From Prorocentrum cordatum (taxonomy: Eukaryota > Sar > Dinophyceae > Prorocentrales > Prorocentraceae): 64,000 bases of DNA. The notes beneath the pieces are model-generated. The model ran no database searches. It saw only the letters and a program-made list of their open reading frames with translations, and was not told the origin of the DNA. Numbering within the stretch: the first letter of the stretch is position 1; each line of letters opens with the position of its first letter. The stretch is from NCBI GenBank assembly GCA_963575745.1, contig CAUYUJ010019609.1, forward strand, positions 17,501-81,500, written 5' to 3'. The position numbers and the translations under genes were made by a program. Below are positions 11,576-24,515 of the stretch, piece after piece.

Positions 11576-12274
11576 GCTCAGCTGCCCCGACACGCAACAC
11601 GGAGCCCGTAGCGTGTCGACACGGAGCTCAACACGTAGACCGAACAGGTAGGTCTGGCGCGCGACGCTCGCCCAAACGTGGGGCAACACGTGCCGAGCCA
11701 ACACGGAGGGTGCCAACGCGGAGGTTGTAAGCACGGCACGTGTTACGTTCCAGCACGGGCGCAGCAGGGCCATTAAGATACTGGGCCAGCGGAGGGCAAG
11801 CTTTGAACCTGGGGCCCTGGTCCAGGGATGTCCCGCTCAGTCTGCGGCCGCGGCCCCGGCCAAGGGGCCCCCGACCCCGGTCCCCCGCACACGCTCCGTG
11901 CAGCTTCGGCGGAGTTTCCCCCTGAGCCCCCTCGGGCCGAAGATGGGCGGCGAGCGAGGGAGGGGAAGCGAGAAGGAGAAGGCCTCTTCAGAAGACGGCG
12001 GCACTCCTCAGAAGCCCCGCAGCCTTCTGAGAAGTTTCCCGTGCATTCGGGGAAGGGTTCGAAAACTTCTCAGAAGGCCCAGGGGACTTCAGAGCCCTCT
12101 GAACAGGCCCGCCCCTTCTCGTTTTCCCCCGGGCTCGCCGCCGAGAGGAAGCCAGGGGGCCATGGACACGACCGATCCACCGTCAGAGACCGCCGCGGTT
12201 CCAGACGCAGCCCCGTCCGCACCCCCTGCCTGGTTCAGGGGGACGAGCCATAACATCAACCTAAAAACTCGGAA

Positions 12275-12396
12275 GTCCGCGAGGACTTCTCGGATCGGCG
12301 CTGGACCCTCCTGGCAGCGCCTCCGGCACCGCCCCTGGCGCGCTCCGCGCGCCAGGGAGGGGGGCCCCAGCGCGGATCCGAGAAATCCGCGCGGAC
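12275..12396 (-). repeat. Foldback (MITE-like) element, family A copy 2
   Basis: Arms 12275-12304 and 12367-12396 are inverted, with CGGATC and GCGCTGG/CCAGCGC shared. The middle, read on the minus strand, matches the middle of copy 1 at 4980-5102 at most positions, including the GCGCGCGGAGCG and GGGGCGG segments. A separate hairpin, GTCTCAA/TTGAGAC, follows at about 12413-12432. Two independent copies in opposite orientation argue for a dispersed element rather than a chance palindrome. Confidence 0.75.
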
Positions 12397-12773
12397 CTCC
12401 CCTGAGATCCGACGTCTCAAAAAAATTGAGACGCCGTGAAAATTCGAGCCTGGAGCCCTAGACCCTGTCTTTCTGCGCCATTTCTCAAGCCAGATCGGTC
12501 TGCGAGGGTCCCAGGGCCCGAAATGACGCGAAAACGCCCGGCTCGAAAGAAATGCATCGCCGGGATCTCAGGGTCCGAGCTTGGACGTTTATGTCATTCG
12601 TCGTTCCCCGATGGTCGGGCACCAAAACTACGCCCGCCGCGCGCCTGCACGCCCCGGGCGTTCGCGGACAAGCGCACCCGGAAGGTCGGGCAGGCGCAGA
12701 GGCACGCGCGCTGGCAGGGATCGACCGCGCGGCACTCCGTGAGCAGGAGCACGCACGATAAGGGCGGGAGTCG

Positions 12774-13505
12774 TATGTATATGTGCGTACATACATACAT
12801 ACAGACTTAAATATTTACCTACATGCATGTATACATACATACATAGATACATATATGCATACATACAAACGTACATTCCTACGTACACACCTACAAATAC
12901 ATATACGTATACAAATAGATTTAGATATACATATGCACATAACTATACATATACAAATTCATGTTCATATTCACATATATGTACATATACATATACGTAT
13001 GCATATACCTATACATATGCAAATACACATACATATACATACGCATGAGTATGTGCAATTATATGTACATGCACATACACATATACATATATATACACAC
13101 ATATATATACATGTGTATACATTTACAAATACATATACGTATACATATACATATACATGTACATACACATATGCATATACATGTACATATGCATGTACAT
13201 ATACATATACATAAGCAGAAATATGCATAGACAAATACATATACATAGACATAGACATATACATATACAGATATAAATATACAAATACAAATACATATGT
13301 GTATACATAAATATGTGCGTATACCCGTGGATAAACATATGCGCATACATAAACATACACAAACACCTACATTCATATATACATGCACATGAACATAAAC
13401 ATATACACATACATCTACATACACACACATATACATATACATATACGCAAATACATATACCTATATCTACACATATACAGATGCCAAGACCTATACATAT
13501 ACAAG

Positions 13506-13536
<31 letters not shown>

Positions 13537-13552
13537 GTATATATATGTATAG
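12774..13552 (+). repeat. ATACAT / ACATAT satellite
   Basis: Nearly 780 bp of tetramer-hexamer units (ATAC, ACATAT, ATACAT) with scattered substitutions. All frames are open and give His/Ile/Tyr/Thr strings. The AT-richness contrasts sharply with the flanks. Confidence 0.95.
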
Positions 13553-13840
13553 ATGGACAGCACCCCCCAGCACCCACTCTTCGCAGCATTCTCGGCCAAC
13601 GTGTTTACTAACATCCTTCTCGTTTGCCTCTTCTTCTCTTATCACATCCTTTTCTGCCTCCCTCATTCTCTCCCAATCTCTGCATTCGCTTTCCCAGCAT
13701 GCCAGCGTCAGCTCTTTTCTCTCACATCTGACGGCGGCGTGGCGCGCGCTCTGCCACAGCGCGCAGCGGAAGGCCAAAGGACACCATCCTCCCCGACGGA
13801 GGACATCAGCTTGTAAGAACCAACGCACCAACACGCCGGA
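13553..13840. other. Satellite-flanking sequence, possible minus-strand exon
   Basis: A minus-strand frame gives about 80 residues of charged, Cys-containing, non-repetitive composition before entering the ATACAT satellite. The satellite border (about 13553-13585) contains AGCACCCACTCTT, whose reverse complement recurs at the CATA satellite border near 16695-16715. No family is recognised. Confidence 0.3.
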
Positions 13841-14240
13841 TCACCAAACCCTGTGTCTTCATTTGGATGTGTTGGATTTCTGGAATGGAAATCAACGAAA
13901 GCCTGCGTTTTCATTTGGATTTTGAGATTTTGGGGTTTCAGGCCCCGACGAAACCTGCACCGCCGCTCCTCCCCCAGGTCGGCGCCCCCAGAATCCAAAA
14001 AATCTAAATGAAAACACCGGGTGCGCGAGGTCAGGGGTCACCAAACCCTGCGTTTTCATTTGGATTTTTGTTATTTCTGGGATGGAAATCAACGAAAACA
14101 TGCGTTTTCATTCGGATTTCTTTAAGATTAGGGCTTCAGGCCCCGACGAAACCTGCACCGCCGCTCCTCCCCCAGGTCGGCGCCCCCAGAATCCCAAATA
14201 TCCAAATCAAAACACTGGGTGCGCGAGGTCAGGAGTCACC
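13841..14240 (+). repeat. About 197-bp tandem unit, two copies
   Basis: A unit beginning TCACCAAACCCTG and containing TTTTCATTTGGATTT, CCCCGACGAAACCTGCACC and CCCAGGTCGGCGCC starts near 13841 and 14038. A third start, near 14235, runs into the 27-bp array. The same unit recurs near 14883 and 15080, and inverted near 15320 and 15520. Confidence 0.85.
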
Positions 14241-14254
14241 GAACCCTGTGTTTA

Positions 14255-15130
14255 GAGGCTCTCAATAGGAATCCTTTGAGGCTCTCAATAGGAATCCTTT
14301 CGCGGAGGCTCTCAATGGGAATCCTTTTGTAGAGGCTCTCAATAGGAATCCTTTTGTATTGGCTTCCAACAGGAATCGTTTTGTAGAGGCTCTCAATAGG
14401 AAGCCTTTTTGTCGGGGCTCCCAATAGGAATCATTGTGCATGGGCTTTCAATCGGAATCCTTGCGTAGAGGCTCTCCATGGGAATCCTTTTGTCGAGGTT
14501 CTCAATAGGAATCCTTCTTGCACAGGCTCTCAATCGGAATACATGTCTGTTGGCTTTCAATAGGAATCCTTTTTGTAGAAGCTATCACTAGGAATCCCTT
14601 TGTAGAAGTTTTCGGTGGGAATCCTTCTGTAGAGGCTCTTATAGGATTTTTTTTGTCGAGGCTCTCCATAGGAATCCTTTCGTGGAGGCTCTCAATGGAA
14701 TCCTTGTGTAGAGGCTCTCAGTAGGAATCCCTTTGTATTGGCTTCAAATAGGAATCCTTTTGTAGAGGCTCTCAATAGGAAGCCTTTTTGTCGGGGCTCT
14801 CAATTGGAATCCTTTTGCATTGGCTTTCAAAAGGAATCCTTTTGCCGAGGCTCTCAATAGGTCAGGGTGCACGAGGTCAGGGGTCACCAAACCTCGCGTT
14901 TTCATTAATATTTTTGGGATTTCTGGGATGGTAATCAACGAAACCCTGTGTTTTCATTTGGATTTTTGAAATTTTGGGGATTTCAGGTCCCGACGAAACC
15001 TGCACCGCCGCTCCTCCCCCAGGTCGGCGCCCTCAGAATCCTAAAATCTCAATGAAAACACAGGGTGCGCGAAGTCAAGGGTCACCAAACCCTGTGTTTT
15101 CATTTGGATGTTTCGGATTTCTGTGATGGA
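14255..15130 (+). repeat. Left arm of large inverted repeat
   Basis: The outer part (to about 14855) is an irregular tandem array of about 27 bp whose core is GGCTCTCAATAGGAATCC. The inner part is the 197-bp unit. Read on the minus strand it matches 15285-16140 unit by unit, including the rare variants of each unit, so the two arms descend from one copy by inversion or palindromic duplication. Confidence 0.88.
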
Positions 15131-15284
15131 AATGAAATCAACGAACCCCTCTGTTTTCATTCGGATTTTTTTGATTTTTTTGGATTTCAGGCCCAATCGA
15201 AAACTTCACCGCCGGCGCTCTCCGAAGTCGGCGCCCTCAGAATCCAAAAAATCCAAATGAAAACACATGATTTTGATGACCCAG

Positions 15285-16140
15285 AAATCCCAAAAATCCA
15301 AACGAAAAACACAGGGTTTGGTGACCCTTGACTTCGCGCACCCTGTGTTTTCATTGAGATTTTTAGGATTCTGAGGGCGCCGACCTGGGGGAGGAGCGGC
15401 GGCGCAGGTTTCGTCGGGACCTGAAATCCCCAAAATTTCAAAAATCCAAATGAAAACACAGGGTTTCGTTGATTACCATCCCAGAAATCCAAAAAAACAA
15501 CTGTATGAAAACACGAGGTTTGGTGACCCCTGACCTCGCGCACCCTGACCTATTGAGAGCCTCGGCAACAGGATTCCCATTGAAGGCCAATGCAAAAGGA
15601 TTCCCATTGAGAGACCCGACAAAAAGTCTTCCTATTGAGAGCCTCCACACCAGGATTCCTATTGGATGCCAATACAAAAGGATTCCTGCTGAGAGCCTCT
15701 ACATAAGGATCCCCATTGAGAGCCTCCACGAAAGGATTCCTATAGAGAGCCTCGACAAAAAGATTCCTATGAGAGCCTCCACAAAAGGATTCCTACCGAA
15801 AACCTCTACACGGGGATTCCTAGTGAGAGCCTCTACAAAAAGGATTCCTATTGAAAGCCAATACACATGGATTCCGATTGAGAGGCTGTGCAAGAAGGAT
15901 TCCTATTGAGAACCTGGACAAAAGGATTCCCATTGAGAGCCTCTACGCAAGGATTCCGATTGAAAGCCCATGCACAATGATTCCTATTGGGAGCCCCGAC
16001 AAAAAAGGCTTCCTATTGAGAGCCTCTACAAAACGATTCCCGTTGGAAGCCAATACAAAAGGATTCCTATTGAGAGCCTCTACAAAAGGATTCCCATTGA
16101 GAGCCTCCACGAAAGGATTCCTATTGAGAGCCTCTACAAA
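15285..16140 (-). repeat. Right arm of large inverted repeat
   Basis: Mirror of the left arm around a centre near 15207, with a spacer of about 150 bp. The 27-bp array here carries the core GGATTCCTATTGAGAGCC and extends a few units further (to about 16260) than the left arm. Confidence 0.88.
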
Positions 16141-16259
16141 AGGATTCCTAGTGAGAGCCTCTACAAAAGGATTCCTATTGAAAGCCTCTAGAAATGGATT
16201 CCTAGTGAGAGCCTCTACGAACAGGAATTCGATTGAAGGCCAATACACAAGGATTCCTC

Positions 16260-16500
16260 CGCAAAAGGATGAGGATGAGTAGGAAGAGGCGGAGGATGAG
16301 GAGGGTGAGGAAGACGATGTGCGAGGATGAGGGTGGCGGGGGAGGAGGAGGAGGAAGATGGGTGAAAGGTATGGGAAGGGTGAGGGGTGAGGGGGAGAAA
16401 GAGGAGGAGGAGGAGGAGGCGGCGGAGGAGGAGGAGGAGGAGGAAGGGGAAGAAGAAGAGGATGGGGATGAGGATAAGGAGGAAGACGACGACGGGAAGG
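16260..16500 (+). repeat. Polypurine GGA field
   Basis: GGATGAGG and GGAGGA units fill the block. It directly abuts the end of the 27-bp array. Confidence 0.88.
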
Positions 16501-16732
16501 ACTCAAGGCTGCTCTAGGAAATCAACTGAACACACCAACCGGGCTACTGAAGGCTTCTAAGCGTCGTCGTCGCGACATTTCTGTACGACGATTATGTTGC
16601 TTGGCCCGCATGGCCACTCGAACAGAGCTCGCGCTGCCCCCCGAGGGCGATCCACAGGAAGAGAGGGGAAGGACGATGAGGAAGCGAAAGCTGGTAAGAG
16701 TGGGTGCTGGGGGGGGCTGCGCTGTATGGATA

Positions 16733-16912
16733 CGTACATACATGCATACATACATACATACATGCATGCATGCATACATACATACATTACATACATTCAT
16801 TTATACATACATACATACATACATGCATGCATGCATACATACATACATACACACATACATACATGCATACATACATACATGCATACATACATACATGCAT
16901 ACATACAAATGT
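16733..16912 (+). repeat. CATA tetranucleotide satellite
   Basis: CATACATA/CATGCATG units. The upstream border contains AAGAGTGGGTGCTGGGGGG (about 16697-16715), which is the inverse of a border sequence of the 12.8-13.5 kb satellite. Confidence 0.92.
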
Positions 16913-17394
16913 GTATGTATGTTGGACGGACGAGGAGGGCGGGAGAAGTCCGCGAGCAGAGGGGGCGAGGCTCAGAACAGCCTCTGCTCTGGACATGCAC
17001 GCGGCGGATACCTGTCCAGCCCCTGAGGCACCGTGGTTCTCAAAAAAAACGCTCCTCATTGATGCGCGCTGGAGCGGACCCAACCCCCGGGCCCCAGATT
17101 CAAACTTCGGGGCGGTCGACGCGGGGAGTGCGAGTCATGTCGAAAGAAACGCCCACATCTGCAAACCGCTGCCTTCTCGATTAGATGAGCATTGAAATTG
17201 GGGGCGCGGGGAGCGCGTCTGCGCCATCTTCTAGTCGTTGCACCTGGGCGTGTTGTTTCGAAAACGCCGGCAGGTCCTTCTCGTACTCGACTCGGGTCCG
17301 CTGCACGTGCGTCCAGCCGCCCCACCAGAAGTTGGGGCTCTCCTGGGCGCCAGAGGCGCGAAGGCCGATGCAGATGTGCGAGGGCAGGAGGCAA

Positions 17395-17490
17395 TCGTCG
17401 TCTTTGTCGTCGTCGCCGCCGCCGCCGCCCATCGTCGTCGTCATCGTCGTCGTCGTCGTCGCCGCCATCGTCGTCGTCGTCGCCCTCGTC
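17395..17490 (+). repeat. GTC/GCC triplet tract
   Basis: TCGTCGTC and CGCCGCC units. The preceding 16913-17394 has no recognised gene. Confidence 0.85.
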
Positions 17491-17499
17491 AGGGCAAAA

Positions 17500-20230
17500 A
17501 TAACTAGGCGAAGGAAGGGAAGCAGGGTGGAAGGTAGAGCCTCCTAGGCAAAGCGAAGGGCAGGTTGGCGAAGGCAAGGGCACCAGGAAGCGCCACCGCA
17601 TACATCAAGGTGAACCCCCGACCTAACGCCTCAAGGCCGCATGCCACACATGGCACTCGCCTGCTCCGTACTTTCGCATTTGGGAACCGCTAGCAGTAGG
17701 CACATGTACAAGGGTTCGAGCAGAAGTCAGCGTACACGGTGTATCTGCATCGCCGCCTTCAATGTAAAAACAAAAAGTTCATCCTGCTGCTGGTTTGACC
17801 CTCTGCACCAGCAAGACGCACGCAATACGTGATCAGAAGATCTCTCACACCTGTTATCTCCGCTGCTGCTCAGCCGCATGGGATGCGGCTGCCAAATCCG
17901 CCGACAAATTACCTAAAGTGTGATGTGCTCGCGCGCGTCAGATGGACAAATGCCCCCCGCGAACCTTGTGCCTGAAGATATGATGCTGGAAGCTCGTCTC
18001 ATACTTACCAGCATGCGCTACGCATTACTGTTTCGTGATTGCTGGACGCATGCCTAGTCCGCGGTAGACATGTCATGATTGCATTCCGCAGATCTGCAAA
18101 AGATCTGACCAGTGCGGCTAGACTGCGTGCGAAGATGCTTGCTATGTGCGTTCTGCACTACTGCTGAATGCTAGTCGCGTGCGCGCTGCCATCTTGCCAG
18201 TCACGTGCAACGTGCATACTGAACGGCCAATATGGCGCCGAAGAGGTGTCACACAGGCGCTTGTTCGTCGCACGCTGCTGGCGAATGCTTGGCTTTTTTG
18301 GAGGCATATTCGAGCCGGGTAGATGACTGCCCTGGGAAAATCAGAGCAGCCGCTCGGGGTGCACGAGCAGACAGCAGTGACGGCGTAAAAAAACACCAGT
18401 ACAAAATTCCACGATCCTGCAAAATACACTCTGACTGCGACAGATAGTAAGCACGTTTTGCCAGAGAATCGCTCGACGGAGTCAAATCGAACGCAGCAAC
18501 CAGGCAGCGAAGGCAACGATAGCAATGAGACAACGAATCGGGAAACCAGCACCGCGCGAAAATGGGATCGGCGGTGCCGCCCAGCAGAAAAAACACAACA
18601 CCGGCGACGGGGCAGCCAGGCAACCAGACATCGGCCTAGAAACAAGTGCCACATGAAACCCGATCCCAGGCGCGCTCCTAATCCACCCACGGCAGCGAAG
18701 GCAGCGAGGGTACTCAATGAGGGCTACAGGACAACGAGGCAACGATCTGGCTACCCATCGACTCGCGGAGTCGGACCCCGGGTGCCTACGGCAGGTTCGT
18801 ACCGTATAGACCCCAGCGTTGGCTCCTGACACCGCGGGGATCGTTCAACCTTGCACGATCGGTCGTTCCCGCAACGTCCGATCGTTCAACATCGACCGAC
18901 TCTGGGTCGCTGGCGGCGTTCCACGTTGGACGCCGGCGGGGACGCCGCGGGTGGACACGACGTGGGCCTGCCGTGCTCCCGTGGCGGGGAGGCACCGGCG
19001 CAGTGGAGCAGCAGGAGGCGAAGGCATACGAGGCACCGGGGCGGGCAGCGAGCGCCCGACGAAGTCAGTCTCACGAGCCACCAGGAGGCGCGAAGGCGAC
19101 GAGGCAAATAGCGAGGCAACGAGGCATCGAAGAGGGGAGGAGGAGGAGGAGGAGGAGGAGGAGGAGGAGGCCAAGAGAGCTCCAAAGACCTACATGCGAA
19201 TCCCAAGAACACCACGAGAGAGCCCCAAAGATTCCAAAAAGGCCCCCTGGACACACCCATGATGGCGTCAAGATGTCTACGAGGGGCTCTCAAGTTCTTG
19301 ATTCTGGGGTGCTGCTGAGGCTGATCCCAGCTTCGGTTTGACAGGCGTCAACCCTGTGCATCACTGATGCTCATCCACCTTCCAGCTCACGACGGCCCGC
19401 TGGGATCCACGCACCCCGCCCGGACAGTTTTGAATTCACGCCTACTCAACTCCTCCAACTGGCCCCCCCAAAAAACAACGCAACACCGGCGCAACGCCGC
19501 ACACATGCCACGCTACGGGGTTGCAGCGCCACGTCCCCCTTCGGCACAATTATGTCGGGAAATAAGCGGTCGGTGGACCGGCGGGCCCTCGATGACAATG
19601 AACGGACACAAGTAGCAGATACTCCTGACTTCGACTCGGCCACGTTACCCTCCCTCTTGGGCGGTTGAATGCGCGTTGTTCCAGGATTGCCAGGAAAACG
19701 CAGAAACTAATCCTTGGGCAACAAAGTAATGATAGGCTTTCGATATCCAAACATCCCTGGAATAATTCTAGACGATCCATGTGTAGGTAAACAAAGAGAA
19801 AGCTGGCAATGAGAAAGACATATACCAAGGTGCAGAGATGTGCGTGACCAGTGACCATGCAACGAGGAGAAGCGAAGATGCAATAAGACACAGGAGACAA
19901 GGAAATCATCAGCACTCTAATTGCGTGCCTGCCCTTACTGTACCTCGACATGATGCAACAGAGGCGTGTCCTTGATTACGTGCTGTGTGATCTCCTTGTC
20001 CCAGAAATCGAACAAGCTAGTCTTCTTGCCGCGGAACATGACCATCAGATTCCGTCCCATGTTGTCTGCCTGCCCACCACTGCAAATAAAATCCCACCAT
20101 CCATTCGGGACGTACGTAGGTTGTTCAAGGCGCTTCCTCTTCCAGGATCAGAGCGTCCGAGATGGCGCAAGGTTGGCTTGATGGCTGGATCATCCTAACA
20201 GTGCCTGCACTTCGGGGTCCTCAACCCTGC
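17500..20230. other. Long unassigned stretch
   Basis: About 2.7 kb without large repeats apart from a GGA tract at about 19135-19170 and a direct repeat GATCGTTCAAC (about 18840 and 18886). Open frames of 60-190 codons occur on both strands without recognisable motifs. No tRNA or snRNA could be folded by eye. This could be intron or intergenic sequence. Confidence 0.45.
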
Positions 20231-20231
20231 T

Positions 20232-20400
20232 CCAAGGAACCGGGACGGTCTTCGGCCTGACCGCATGTGGCCGCCGTCGCCTCCCCGTCGCCGCCCGTCG
20301 TCTGGGCCGTGTCTTCGGTCTGGCGGCTGTGGCCGCCTTCGCCGCCCCGTGGCCGCCTCGTCGCCGCCCGTCGCCGCCGTTGGATTGCACCACGTAGCTT
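20232..20400 (+). repeat. GCCGCC/GTCGCC-rich degenerate tract
   Basis: Irregular CGCCGCC, GTCGTC and CGGTCTGG units. It marks the left border of the following satellite field. Confidence 0.65.
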
Positions 20401-21159
20401 GCACAAAGAAATGGTCGCGCATGCGGCGCGCTCTTGATCGTTCACAACACAGATGGCACCAAGAATATTGCAAAACATTGATTCTCCTTTCTAAAAAGAG
20501 AATACACTCTACCCCTCCCCCCGGAAATATCGCTACCCCTTTCGGGTATGTAAATCACAAACGATTCTGACCACATGTCCATCCTAAATATGAAATCACA
20601 CTGTCCCAGGCCAACCAGTATCCCCCCCTGAGGTTCCCTTGTAAAAAACGATACGCGGGGACAGTTTTTGTTCTAACATAAGACTGTTTCACGAATCCCT
20701 TGCAAAAAAAGGGACGAAGTGCACACGCGCGCGTCGTCGCGCGCGCATGCCGAAATCCTTCAAAAACCTTCGGTGCCGGAAGGATTTCGCAATCGAGCTT
20801 CCAAAAAACATACATAAACACAGGGTTTCGCAACACTGATTTGCTAAAAAAGCTTCTAGGCGAGCCCTTGCGAAAGCTTAAGAAAACCATAGGTTTTTCA
20901 AGATTTTCACAAAATCCTATTAAACGGGCTTCGCGCGCGCCCATGTCGAAATCTGTCGAACGCGCTTGCGCGTGTGCCGTCGCGAGATTCCTCTGCAAAA
21001 AACGGGACGAAGTGCAGACGCGCGCGTCGTCGCGCGCGTATGCCGAACTCCTTCAAAACCCATCGGTTTCGAAAGGATTTCAAAATCGTGTGTCCATAAA
21101 ACCTACAAAAAAACCCAAGGTTTCGCAACACGGATTTTCAATAAAAGCGTGCGCGCGCG

Positions 21160-21570
21160 CTCTTGCGTCGTCGGCGTCTTCCTTCCTCCCTCGTCGTTGT
21201 CTTCGTCGGCGTCGCCGTCCTTCCTCCTTCTTCGTCGTTCGCGTCGTCGCCGTCCTCCCTCCTCCCTCGTCGTTGTCGTCGTTGTCGTCGTTGTCGCCGT
21301 CGTCGTCCTCCCTCCTCCCTCGTCGTCTTCGTTTGCGACGTCGTTGTCGTCGTCGTCGTTGTCTTCGTCGTCGTCGTCGTCGGCGTCGTCGTCGTCGGCG
21401 TCGTCGTCGTTGTCACCGTCGTCGTCGTCGGCGTCGTCGTCGTCGTCGGTGTCGTCGTCGTCGTGGTCGCTGTCGTCGTCGAAGTCGTTGGAGACGTCGT
21501 CGGTGTCGTCATCGTCGGTGTCGGCGGCGCCGTCGTCGTCGTTGTCGCTGTCGTCGTCGGCGTCGTGGCC
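21160..21570 (+). repeat. GTC/TCG triplet field 1
   Basis: GTCGTC units with CCTCCCTC breaks, inside the satellite field. Frames read poly-Ser, poly-Arg or poly-Val on the plus strand and poly-Asp or poly-Thr on the minus strand. Confidence 0.92.
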
Positions 21571-24426
21571 AAGTGCCATCTGGTACCTACCGTCACGGTC
21601 TTGTCTTAAGATGTCTTGCGACCAAGTTGCGGTTGGGAGGATGGGATGTTTGCACGAGCAGTGGAGAGGACAGCTTCAAGACGGTCAAAGTGAGTTGCAC
21701 CACATAGGTTGCACAGTATGTACTGCACAATCGCATGTATTGAGCCACGCAGATTGCACGGCAGTGATTGCCCTACGTATACGGTTCAACATGGATTGCA
21801 CCACAGATAAAGCCAACACCGATTGTACAATGTAGGACCGTATGGCGGATGTATCAAATGATACCGCGCCACATAGATTGAACAGCGCAAGTTGTGCAAC
21901 ATTGATTGCACTGCATGTCTTGCACCACATATATTTTTTCCATGGGGATATGAGAATCGACCCCCCACCCCACCCCCAAACTTATCGGGACCCCTTGGGG
22001 ATGTGCAATTTACATGCGATTATGATACATCGTCCATCCTGAGTATGAACTCGTACCATCCCAGGCAGGCTGGTACCCCCCGCTTTTCACCCCTTGCAAC
22101 AAATACTATGCGCGCACACCCCTTGATCAAGCATCCTTAGTTTGCAAGAACCCTTTTTGCAGCACGTCGTGCGAAATGCACACAAGCGACGGCGCGACGG
22201 CGCGCGAACATACACAAACAAAAAATGGTTTCGCAACAAACATTTTCAACAACAACAAAAACCTGCGCCCGTGCTCTTGCAGTTTCTTACGGGAACCACG
22301 CGTTTACCAACAATGTCATAAAATGTTGCCAAACTGGCCTTTCGCGCGCGGATGTGGAAATCGTTCGATCGCCCTTGCGCGGGTGCTGTCGCAAGAACTC
22401 TTCACAGAAAAATGACGCAGTGGACACGCGTGCGTCGTCGCGCGCGCACGCCAGAATCCTTCAAAGACCTTTAAATTTTGTATAAATAAGACGAAGTGCG
22501 CACACGAGCGTCGTCGCGCGCGCATTCCGCAATCCGTCCAAAACCTTAAGGACTTCAAAACCGAGCGTCTCGAAACCATATTAAAAAAAACAGAGTTGCG
22601 CATCAACAGTTTTCAACAACAACAACAACAACAACAACAACACCAAAAACTGCACTCGCGCTCGTCCGAACTCTTAGGAAAACCAAAAGTGTTTCAACAT
22701 GTTCGTAGAATTCTGCCAACGGGCCTCTCCCGCCGCATGCCGAAATCATTCGCGCGTCCTTGCGCGCGTGTTGGGGGGGGCTGCCACTTTCCCGTATTGC
22801 AATGTACCTAAAAGTCTGCCACACCGTCCATCCGAACGATGAATTCAGATCATCCCAACAGAACCGGAATCCGCCCCAGGCCCCCCACCATTCTCGCCCA
22901 AAAACTATGCGCGCACATTCGTTTATCCAAAACCAGCAAGTTCCAAGAATTCCCTTTCAACAAATGGAGCGACATGTACGCGCGCGCGTCGTCTCGCGCG
23001 CATGCCAAAATCCTTCAAGGAACCCTTGTATCCAAACTACATGTGTACCCATATAGCACAGGCTTTCGCAACACGGATGTTCAAGCGAAGCTGGCGCGCT
23101 GTTACGAACTACCAAGGAAACCACGGGTTTTCAAACTTTTCAAAACATATTACCAAAAGGGCTTCGCTCGCGCGCATGTCAAAACCGTTTAGCCGCCCTT
23201 GCGCGAGTGCTGCTGCGAGAACCCATTGCAACAAAATGTGATGAAGTGCGCACGCGCGCGTCGTCGCGCGCGCATGGATAAATCCGTCAAAAACCTTCGG
23301 TGTCGCAACGATTGCAAAACCGAGTGTCGAAAAAACATATCAGAGCACATGGTTTCGCAACATCAGTTTCATAGTTAATTGAATTGTTATGGTTCGAAAA
23401 CTGGTAAATATAGAAAATGCAAATATAGTTTCTTATGATGAAAAAAAAAGAACAACAACAAAACCAGCAACAAAAAAACACGTTCGCGCTCTTGCGAAAT
23501 ATTTTCCGTAATTGCCGATCTACATCTTATGTGCAATGGCTTAACCTTTGTTCATGGAGCTCTGCCAAACGGGCCTCTCGCGCCGCATGCCGAAATCATT
23601 CGCACGCCCTCGCGCACGCGCTGGGGGAGAACGATCCGTGTCAATTAACACCATGCGACCTATTATTGCGCGTCGGCCGCGCGCGCATGTCGAATTCCTT
23701 GCGAAACCTTCATCACCGACGCGAGGACGCCGTCACCGTCGTCGGCGTGATTAGCATCGGCGCCGTCACCGGCCGTGCCGTCGCCGCTGTAATCATCGTC
23801 ACCAGCGCCGCTACTATCATCATCGTGTATACTGCTGTGGACGTTGCCATGATACCACGCCCACCCAAGTCGCCGACTCGCAGTGAAGAGCCCGCTTGGA
23901 TGTGCCCAACGGTCAGTGCCACCGCGGCCGCATCGGTCGTGCCGAACTAACTGGCCGCTGCGCGCGCGTGTTCGGGTTGGCGCAGCCGCAGAGATGCACC
24001 AGCCAACGCCGAGCACTCATCGCAATCGCCGACGCATGGGTTTTGCCAACCAAGTTGCGGGTGGGTGGATGGGATGCTTGCAAGAGCATGGAATGTGTCA
24101 ACTCGCTAACGAAAATCAATTCTCCTTTCTAAAAACACAGTAGGGTCTACCCCCTCCCCCCCCCCGGCGTTCGCCGCCCCCCTTTCGGGTATGTAAATCA
24201 TGTATGATTCTGACCACATGTCCATCCGAAATATGACTTTAATATCCCAGAAGGGCCGGTATCGGTCCCCCTGGGGTTCCGTTGTTAAAAAAACGATACG
24301 CGCGCGTCGTCGCGCGCGCATGCCGAAATCCTTCAAAAACCTTCGGTGCCGTAAAGATTTCGCAATCGAGTTTCCAAAAGAACATACAAAAACACTGGGT
24401 CTCGTAGCACTGATTTGATATATATA

Positions 24427-24515
24427 TGTATATCTATATATAATTATGTTTAATATATATATATATATATGCATATATATATATATATTAAACATAATTA
24501 TATATAGATATACAA
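24427..24515. repeat. AT-rich near-perfect palindrome
   Basis: The two halves, centred at ATGCAT (24471/24472), are reverse complements over about 43 bp, apart from one extra AT dinucleotide. The match includes the non-simple part TATCTATATATAATTATG and its inverse. It is followed by an AT/AAT-rich tail to about 24573. Confidence 0.9.

Noticed and set aside
14240-16260. CRISPR-like array of 27-bp repeats
   Set aside because: Units are contiguous and degenerate, with no unique spacers, in a eukaryotic context.
17085-17120. tRNA T-arm-like GATTCAAAC (also near 11203 and 9050)
   Set aside because: No matching acceptor, D or anticodon stems could be found at the right distances.
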